From Fuerstiella sp. (GTDB lineage Bacteria > Planctomycetota > Planctomycetia > Planctomycetales > Planctomycetaceae), in NCBI GenBank assembly GCA_029941865.1, contig JAPYTO010000010.1:1-61925 (forward strand): a DNA stretch of 61,925 bases, given 5' to 3'. Within the stretch, counting starts at the first letter, position 1; each line of letters opens with the position of its first letter. The position numbers were made by a program, and so were the translations under genes. Positions 56,150 to 61,925 of this stretch are shown here, piece by piece. A model generated the notes under the pieces. The model saw nothing but the letters and a program-made list of their open reading frames with translations. It was not told the origin of the DNA and did not search any database.

Positions 56150-59100
56150 CTAAGCCGCCTGCCGTCGACGTTCTTTGCGTGACAGCCGTTTTGAGTTGTC
56201 CGGCGCCTCAGGTGCTGAGGAGTCACCACCAGCGTCGGCGTCGGCAGGAGGCTTTTTGGCTTTAGGAGGCACGACAGGCTCCAACGAGGCCGGTTGATAG
56301 CGGGCGACCAGCACCAGTAGCGGCGGCAATAGAATCAACGCGACTGCCAGACACGAGGCGATGCCCAAAGCCAGGACAATGCCCACACTCTTGAGCCCCT
56401 GATGAGCAGCAATCATCAGGCTGCCAAACCCGACAATGGACGTCAGCGAAGTCAGCAGCACTCCGTTCACCGTGTCACCGGATGGCGAGTACTCCCTGAC
56501 ACCATTGGCCAACTGACGTCGGTAATCGTGGACCATATGAATGCCATCGTCCACTCCAATCCCAAGCACCAGTGGCAGAACGATCAGATTGATCGGGTTG
56601 AAGTCGATGTTCAGCAACGCCATCAGTCCCAACAGAATCAGCCCACCTCCGATGGGGGGAACCAGCGCCAGAAGTGTGTCGCGCAGATTCCTCACGTCGA
56701 ATACTGTCGCAATGAACGCAACCATCGATAAATAGATGCCCACCAGCATGTGAGGATTCAGACTGGTCGCACGCTGCATCGCGGTGTACCCCACAAAGCC
56801 GACGACCAGCATCGGGGGGACAATGGTCAACAGCTTCTGCCCGGGACGCAGGAAATCGAACAGCAGAAACAAGGTGATGGCCGCAACGGAATAGATGGCG
56901 ATCGTCGTGTAACAATCCTTCATCTTGCTGGCGGAATCGAAGTTCTGTACCGGCACTCCAGTGACGGACGGATCAACGGACCGCAGATCTTTGACGAAGG
57001 CCCCAAGCGAATCCTGATCCCAGATTCCCTCGGTCGGGTAGATTTTCATGAGCCACAATTCTCGTTCGCCGTCAGCTCGCAGGTAGCGATCCCGCCACAC
57101 CAGCGGAAGATCGTGGTGGCTCACCGGCTCCAGAGAAGTTGCTCGTGAGACCTGCTGGAATTCCTTCAGCAGAGAGCTGACCATCAGATTTTGGTACGCT
57201 TCAATCACGGCTGCCTGTTGACCGGATGACAGTGCTGCCAGTCGGTCCAGAAACCCATCCAGATGTGCTGCCGCACGTTGTGATTCCAGACTTGGTGAGG
57301 CTTTCAGCGTTTTGTACAACTTATCGACGCTGATCCCGACGGGTATCGGGTTTGACGTGGTAAATGTGGGTGTCTTCGTGGGGAGATTCTTCAGTTGAGA
57401 CGCCAGGGCTCGAATCAATTCCTGCTGTTGAGCGTTCGGTGGATCGGGGAGTTTGCTGGACAGATCCGTCACGCGGGCGACAGTGGGTAAAGCGATAAAC
57501 TGAGCCCGTAGTTGGTCCACAGCCTCTTTGGAGTCGGCCAGAGCCACGGCATACAGCAACGCGTCGTCGGAATCTGCCAGAGTTTTTTCTGCCCGAACGG
57601 ACGGCAAAGTGTCGTCCTGCAGACGCATCAAGTTTCCGTCGTAGTTGACATGCCAAGCCAGCGCACCGTCCTGATAACTGACGGACTGCCATGCGATTGC
57701 TCCGATTCCGACGACAGCAAAAATAATCGCTGTCAACGGGTAGCTGGCAACGGCAACTCGCCACATTTTGCCCGATCGCGGTTCCGGCAAATCGTCAATG
57801 TCGACGCGTTCATCAGACAATGCAATCAGGGCAGGAAGAAACGTGAACGTCAGAATCGCACAGATTAATATTCCGCCGGCCGAGATGATGCCCAACTCCG
57901 CCAACCCGGGATATCCCGTCAGCGCGGCGCTGCCGAAGGCAATTGCAGTGGTCGCAGCCGAAGTCAGGATACCACTGCCGACCGAGGTGCCCGTCAGCAC
58001 CAGTGACTCTTCCATCTCATACGGTTCCTGTCGCAGAAACAGGTACCGTGTCACAAAGTGAATACCGAAATCCACGCCCAGACCGATCATGATCGCGGCA
58101 AAACAGATACTCAGAATATTCAAGTGGCCGACGGCAAGGGTTGCCAGTCCGAATGTTAACGCCAGCGCCAGAACCAGCATGATCAACACCAGTAATGGGT
58201 GCCGCATTCCTCGCAGGCCGAATGCCAGCACAAAGCCAACAGCGATAAAGGCAATCAAAGACGCGTTTATCATGTCACGACCGGAACGCTGCAATTCGTC
58301 ATGTTCCAGTGCGGGAATGCCGGTGGCGGACAACTGCAGGTCCGGTGCAAGTTGGCGATATTCTTCTGACAACTCTGCCAGATGTTCGCGGAGACGCGTA
58401 ATGGCGGCCGAACTTCCGTCGGAGGCCGATTCGTCGGATACCGGGATCACGTGCAGCATGCCTACACTGCGGTCGTCATTCATTAAGAATGCCAGATCAC
58501 TGTCTTCGGCGGAATGCTCAATCGTAGTGTCGACGATCTCGGGCCACGGCGACTTGAAGCTGCCGCTGTTGACCGCAGACTCCTGCGCGTTCGCCGGAAG
58601 GAAATGATCCAGACTTGCTGCGAAGCGTTCTGCGTATTGGGCGGCTGGCGTCGTCTTTCCCTCGCTGTTCGCAGTCTGCACGCTTCGCTGCAATTGATTT
58701 GCGAGCCGCTCGATACGCAGTAGATCCCATTGTTCTTCCCGCAGGATTGGGTCAAAGCTGCGGACTCGTCGAATCGCTGATTGCAGTTGCTCGCCGTTTA
58801 GATATTGCAGGCCCTTCCGCCGCAGTGCCGCTTGGTCAACTCGATAAAGGACGTTGGAAAACAGCTCGGGTTCACGTTCCAGACGTGCGCCAAGCTGACT
58901 CAACACTGTCTGAATGAGCTGTGGATTGGGTTCGTCGGTTTCGACGACAACCACCAGATCCGACTTGCCGCCAAACGCCTGATTGTAGTCCTGCCATGCC
59001 TGATCGGGGCCGAGCAGATCGGACCGACTGCTCTTAAGTTTCAGATCCGATACGGTCACGCCAACGGCAGCACAGCCAATGAAAACCATCAGCCACAGCA

Positions 59101-59188
59101 CAACTCGCGGTCGGCGCGCAGAGTGACTGACGATGCTGCCAACGCATCGGGAGAACATTCCCGGGGGAGTTTGACTTTCAGATGCCAC
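56150..59188 (-). CDS. RND/MMPL-superfamily lipid transporter (HpnN-like)
   Basis: Large inner-membrane transporter. Seen: 1012 aa with two copies of a six-helix-type RND unit, an N-terminal hydrophobic helix near 30-50, and two long periplasmic loops. Within each half the sterol-sensing/MMPL signatures are visible, for example GLGVDFGIHFVTRYLF and LGIGVDDGIHMVHDY. GTG start at 59188 is used; an internal ATG at 59158 is an alternative. The C-terminus is Lys/Pro/Ala rich and cytosolic. Known: HpnN-type members move hopanoids or other lipids to the outer membrane. No hopanoid genes are adjacent, so the cargo is unknown. Confidence 0.88.
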   Translation of the reverse strand: MASESQTPPGMFSRCVGSIVSHSARRPRVVLWLMVFIGCAAVGVTVSDLKLKSSRSDLLGPDQAWQDYNQAFGGKSDLVVVVETDEPNPQLIQTVLSQLGARLEREPELFSNVLYRVDQAALRRKGLQYLNGEQLQSAIRRVRSFDPILREEQWDLLRIERLANQLQRSVQTANSEGKTTPAAQYAERFAASLDHFLPANAQESAVNSGSFKSPWPEIVDTTIEHSAEDSDLAFLMNDDRSVGMLHVIPVSDESASDGSSAAITRLREHLAELSEEYRQLAPDLQLSATGIPALEHDELQRSGRDMINASLIAFIAVGFVLAFGLRGMRHPLLVLIMLVLALALTFGLATLAVGHLNILSICFAAIMIGLGVDFGIHFVTRYLFLRQEPYEMEESLVLTGTSVGSGILTSAATTAIAFGSAALTGYPGLAELGIISAGGILICAILTFTFLPALIALSDERVDIDDLPEPRSGKMWRVAVASYPLTAIIFAVVGIGAIAWQSVSYQDGALAWHVNYDGNLMRLQDDTLPSVRAEKTLADSDDALLYAVALADSKEAVDQLRAQFIALPTVARVTDLSSKLPDPPNAQQQELIRALASQLKNLPTKTPTFTTSNPIPVGISVDKLYKTLKASPSLESQRAAAHLDGFLDRLAALSSGQQAAVIEAYQNLMVSSLLKEFQQVSRATSLEPVSHHDLPLVWRDRYLRADGERELWLMKIYPTEGIWDQDSLGAFVKDLRSVDPSVTGVPVQNFDSASKMKDCYTTIAIYSVAAITLFLLFDFLRPGQKLLTIVPPMLVVGFVGYTAMQRATSLNPHMLVGIYLSMVAFIATVFDVRNLRDTLLALVPPIGGGLILLGLMALLNIDFNPINLIVLPLVLGIGVDDGIHMVHDYRRQLANGVREYSPSGDTVNGVLLTSLTSIVGFGSLMIAAHQGLKSVGIVLALGIASCLAVALILLPPLLVLVARYQPASLEPVVPPKAKKPPADADAGGDSSAPEAPDNSKRLSRKERRRQAA

Positions 59189-59571
59189 TGGCCTGATTCA
59201 TCCGAGACAAAACGCCTTACGGCGTGACAGGTGATTACTCAGATATCCGCTGCAGCGCACAAAGGAGCCTTTGGCGCAGGAAACCGGATTGTTGATCTGA
59301 TCGTCAGAACCGGTGTGACACCATAAAGGCGATTTGCCACCGCGTAGCGTGATTGTCGCCTGCAAGGCTGTTTCGTCGACATCGTTGTCCACTTCGCACG
59401 GGGGATCGGCATTTCGTGCCGAATATGCGGCAGTGGTGGTATGGATAATTCTGCGCTTCGGCCGTCACGTGTGCGATTCGCTGGAGGTTTTGCTCTAATG
59501 CTCGGACTTTCCGTGGGCGACCTTTGTGGATCACCTCTTGGCGACGCAACATTTTCGGGGTTTGACAAACT
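59189..59571. other. Divergent promoter region before dgcN
   Basis: 383 bases between divergent genes. I see no tRNA, repeat or terminator and no supported gene. Confidence 0.5.
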
Positions 59572-60639
59572 GTGGCAGCAGCACACGAAGACGAATCGGA
59601 GTTGAAACGGTATCGCCGCATTATTCTGCTGACCGACGGATTTTCGACTCCGTTTCTGGCAAAGACCGCGATCAGCTTATTGAGATACCGACAGAACGAC
59701 ATTGTTGCCGTGCTGGATTCGACCGAGGCGGGACGTACGTCTGACTCGCTGTTCGGGGCTGGTGGTGCGACCCCGGTCGTGGGGACGCTGCACGAAGTTG
59801 AAGCGGATGCGTTGTTCATTGGGATCGCTCCGCCTGGCGGCGCGCTGCCTGAGCATTGGCGTGCCATTGTTCTGAACGCGTTAGCTGGCGGCATTGACGT
59901 TGTGTCCGGACTGCATGATTTCCTTGGCGACGACAGTGAATTTCGGCGCGCTGCCGACGAACACGGTTGTCGATTGATTGACGTGCGCAGGAACGATGAA
60001 CGGCAGACTGCCCAACATGAGGCGTTTCGTGAGGGATGCCTGCGAATTCACACCGTCGGACATGATTGCAGCGTGGGCAAGATGGTCACGGCGTTGGAGA
60101 TTCAACGTGTCCTGGCGGATCGCGGTGAAGATGCACAATTTGTTGCCACCGGACAGACGGGAATCATGATCGCTGGTGACGGCGTCCCGATTGACTGCGT
60201 GGTGGGGGATTTTGTCAACGGGGCAGCGGAAACTCTTGTCCAACGACACGAACAGCATGACATCCTGCTGATTGAAGGACAGGGTAGTATTTCTCATCCG
60301 AGTTTCTCGGCTGTGACGCTGGGTCTGCTGCACGGCTGTGCTCCGGACGGCCTGATTTTGTGTTACGAAGCTGGTCGCGAAATGGTGAAGGGGCTTGATG
60401 AAATCCCGATTCCGCCGCTACAGACACTGGTCGCCGCCTACGAAAGCGTGGCGACGCTGAGAAATCCGTGTCGTGTGATCGGCATCGCCATGAATGGACG
60501 AAAACAGTCAGCCGAGGAAGCAGCCGTGGAACGCGAACGCGTCAGTGCAGAGCTCGGGTTGCCGGCGTGTGACGTCTACCGTGACGGGGCCGATGTGCTG
60601 GCCGATGCCGTTCTTGCGCTCCGCGGGGAGCGACGATAA
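59572..60639 (+). CDS. dgcN: DUF1611-family protein, DgcN-like D-glutamate N-acetyltransferase
   Basis: DUF1611 proteins of the DgcN group acetylate D-glutamate in the DgcN-DgcA D-glutamate catabolic pathway. Seen: 355 aa with GTG start; N-terminal Rossmann-like part ([18 protein letters not shown]), then a P-loop-like [15 protein letters not shown], and [15 protein letters not shown], typical of DUF1611. The stop TAA overlaps the next ATG by one base (TAATG), and the downstream gene is an enolase-superfamily racemase, which is the expected DgcA partner. This gene order gives good support for the assignment. Confidence 0.85.
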   Translation: MAAAHEDESELKRYRRIILLTDGFSTPFLAKTAISLLRYRQNDIVAVLDSTEAGRTSDSLFGAGGATPVVGTLHEVEADALFIGIAPPGGALPEHWRAIVLNALAGGIDVVSGLHDFLGDDSEFRRAADEHGCRLIDVRRNDERQTAQHEAFREGCLRIHTVGHDCSVGKMVTALEIQRVLADRGEDAQFVATGQTGIMIAGDGVPIDCVVGDFVNGAAETLVQRHEQHDILLIEGQGSISHPSFSAVTLGLLHGCAPDGLILCYEAGREMVKGLDEIPIPPLQTLVAAYESVATLRNPCRVIGIAMNGRKQSAEEAAVERERVSAELGLPACDVYRDGADVLADAVLALRGERR

Positions 60640-61682
60640 TGGATGTTGAGCTGTATCGCTTCGCCCTGCCTCTGGAACATAAATTCACGATTGCTCGCGC
60701 CACCACAACGGTGCAGCGTTCACTGGTTGTACAGCTTGAGTACGACGGTGTTCGGGGGCTGGGCGAGGTGACAGAAAACGCGTTCTACGGTCATTCGCTG
60801 GATTCGATGTCCGCTTCGGTCCACCGTTGCGATGCCGTGCTGAAATCGTACACGTTCGGAGACCCGGAGGATCTATGGGACCACCTGCGGCCACACCTGG
60901 CGGACGACCCGTTTGCACTGTCAGCGATCGACCTGGCGGCGCATGACCTGTACGGAAAACTCCAACGTCAGAAGACATGGGAATCGCTTGACCTGGAGTG
61001 GGGGCAGGTTCCGCACAGCAGCTACACGATCGGGATCGACAGCATCGACGCCATGATTGCCAAGCTGCGCGCGAAGCCCGACTGGAGCATCTATAAGATC
61101 AAGCTGGGGACGTCACAGGACGTTGAGATCGTTCGGCAGTTGCGCGAACACACGTCCGCCGTGTTCCGCGTTGACGCCAATTGTGGCTGGACGGCCGCAG
61201 AGACCATATCAAATTCGCGTGAGTTGCAGCAACTGGGTGTCGAATTCATCGAGCAACCGTTGCCCGCGACGGCGGCTGACGCAGATCACCGGCGTGTCTT
61301 CGACGAATCATCGCTGCCGGTAATCGCTGACGAAAGCTGCCTTGTTGAATCCGACGTCGCGAGATGTGTCGGTCGTTTCCACGGTGTCAATGTCAAACTT
61401 TGCAAGTGCGGTGGACTTACCCCGGCCGTGCGAATGTTGCAACAAGCGCGTGCGCTGGGCATGAAAACGATGGTCGGCTGCATGGTGGAAAGCACCGTCG
61501 GCATTTCCGCCGCGGCTCAGCTTTTGCCAATGCTTGACTACGCCGACCTGGACGGTGCCGTGCTGCTGGCGGAGGATCCTGCCGATGGTGTCTCGGTCAT
61601 CAACGGACGAATTCACCTGAGTGACAGGCACGGGAACGGTGCAGAACTCGTGCCGAAGCAAGTCGACAAGCTGGCGGTCTGA
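60639..61682 (+). CDS. dgcA: Enolase-superfamily epimerase, DgcA-like N-acetyl-D-glutamate racemase
   Basis: Racemises N-acetyl-D-glutamate to the L-form after DgcN, or acts as an L-Ala-D/L-Glu epimerase. Seen: 347 aa; the dipeptide-epimerase catalytic set is complete: Lys153 and Lys155 in YKIKLG, Asp179 in DANCGW, Glu205 in IEQP, Asp231 in ADES, and Lys256 in KCGG, with MVGCMVEST near the end. Start ATG overlaps the dgcN stop, so translation is coupled. Product N-acetyl-L-glutamate could enter arginine metabolism. The second enolase-superfamily gene in this window (45300) has no DgcN partner. Confidence 0.88.
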   Translation: MDVELYRFALPLEHKFTIARATTTVQRSLVVQLEYDGVRGLGEVTENAFYGHSLDSMSASVHRCDAVLKSYTFGDPEDLWDHLRPHLADDPFALSAIDLAAHDLYGKLQRQKTWESLDLEWGQVPHSSYTIGIDSIDAMIAKLRAKPDWSIYKIKLGTSQDVEIVRQLREHTSAVFRVDANCGWTAAETISNSRELQQLGVEFIEQPLPATAADADHRRVFDESSLPVIADESCLVESDVARCVGRFHGVNVKLCKCGGLTPAVRMLQQARALGMKTMVGCMVESTVGISAAAQLLPMLDYADLDGAVLLAEDPADGVSVINGRIHLSDRHGNGAELVPKQVDKLAV

Positions 61683-61700
61683 AAATTCCCACTCGGCATA

Positions 61701-61925
61701 TGAGAAAGCCCATGCAAGAAGCTGCCCCTGGTAAACTGCTCGTTCTTTGGCTCTTTTGGAGCTGTACGGCAGCATCGGTCTGCGGCGGTGATTTTCCCGG
61801 ACGCAGCTGGGAACGTCTGAACTCGCCAGCCGATGCCGGTTGGTCGGTCGATGCGTTGACGGAGGCCCGGGTGTTTTCGGATTCGCTTGATACGGCCGCC
61901 GTCATGATCGTGGAAGGTGGGCGTG
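61701..61925 (+). CDS. Start of an exported serine hydrolase (beta-lactamase-type), cut by window end
   Basis: Partial gene: 75 codons from ATG 61701 run to the window end without a stop. An ATG at 61713 is an alternative. The N-terminus has a signal-like hydrophobic run LLVLWLFWSC (a possible lipobox-like Cys follows the hydrophobic run, but the context TAAS is not a clear lipobox) and continues with WERLNSPADAGWSVDAL and AAVMIVEGGR, which is how many planctomycete class C beta-lactamase-like serine hydrolases begin. The active-site SxxK lies beyond the window. It lies 18 bp after dgcA, so it could belong to the same transcript. Confidence 0.6.

Noticed and set aside
1..61925. CRISPR arrays, tRNA or rRNA genes, insertion sequences
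   Set aside because: No regularly spaced direct repeats, no tRNA cloverleaf pattern with a T-arm in any gap, and no transposase-like frame were found by reading; this was not confirmed by a search program.

Overview
The window looks like a chromosomal segment of a planctomycete (Planctomycetota, probably Planctomycetaceae-like; genus not determinable by eye). Signs are a planctomycete/verrucomicrobial (PVM-type) bacterial microcompartment locus, an EF-G of the spirochaete/planctomycete/mitochondrial type, and lineage-typical exported families: DUF1501, DUF1552, DUF1592-type cytochrome proteins, a neutral-ceramidase-like protein, and many Tat or lipoprotein signals. Palindromic intergenic repeats are frequent. 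I see no tRNA, rRNA, CRISPR array, insertion sequence or phage module.

Layout. 1-4.9 kb: EF-G with a clear terminator, convergent to an exported double alpha/beta-hydrolase. 5.5-15.3 kb: the microcompartment locus, in order DeoR regulator, PduL phosphotransacylase, two BMC-H shell proteins, acetate kinase, BMC-P, a small four-helix membrane protein, PduP-like CoA-acylating aldehyde dehydrogenase, BMC-P, a degenerate RpiB-like protein with a targeting peptide, BMC-P, class II aldolase with a C-terminal targeting peptide, and a lactate/malate dehydrogenase-fold protein. Expected chemistry is L-fuculose-1-P or L-rhamnulose-1-P to DHAP plus L-lactaldehyde, then lactyl-CoA, lactyl-phosphate and lactate plus ATP. 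The locus has 2 BMC-H, 3 BMC-P and no BMC-T gene.

15.7-30 kb: purB, kdsA, a lipoprotein with a transglutaminase-like region, manA, a LarA-like lactate racemase homologue, a SWIM-SNF2 ATPase, a FetB-like permease, and overlapping murB/murC. Both kdsA and murB/murC argue for a conventional LPS/peptidoglycan envelope. 30-42 kb: a VWA protein, a Tat-exported protein of unknown function, dprA, sixA-like, a metzincin, a D-aminoacylase-type amidohydrolase, then a tightly coupled rpe / histidine-phosphatase-like pseudoenzyme / accD operon.

42.4-61.9 kb: Ser/Thr kinase, DUF1501 plus enolase-superfamily enzyme, a lone LutA-like protein, two exported proteins of unknown function, a DUF1552/DUF1592 pair, a ceramidase-like protein, an RND/MMPL transporter, a dgcN-dgcA pair for N-acetyl-D-glutamate metabolism, and a serine hydrolase cut by the window end.

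The most interesting material is in and around the microcompartment: a degenerate RpiB-like cargo candidate, a membrane protein inside the operon, a dehydrogenase with an LDH backbone but the malate-type Arg at the specificity position, a shared targeting-helix pattern on four proteins, and mobile-looking palindromes in most gaps. Outside it, the pseudo-phosphatase between rpe and accD stands out.
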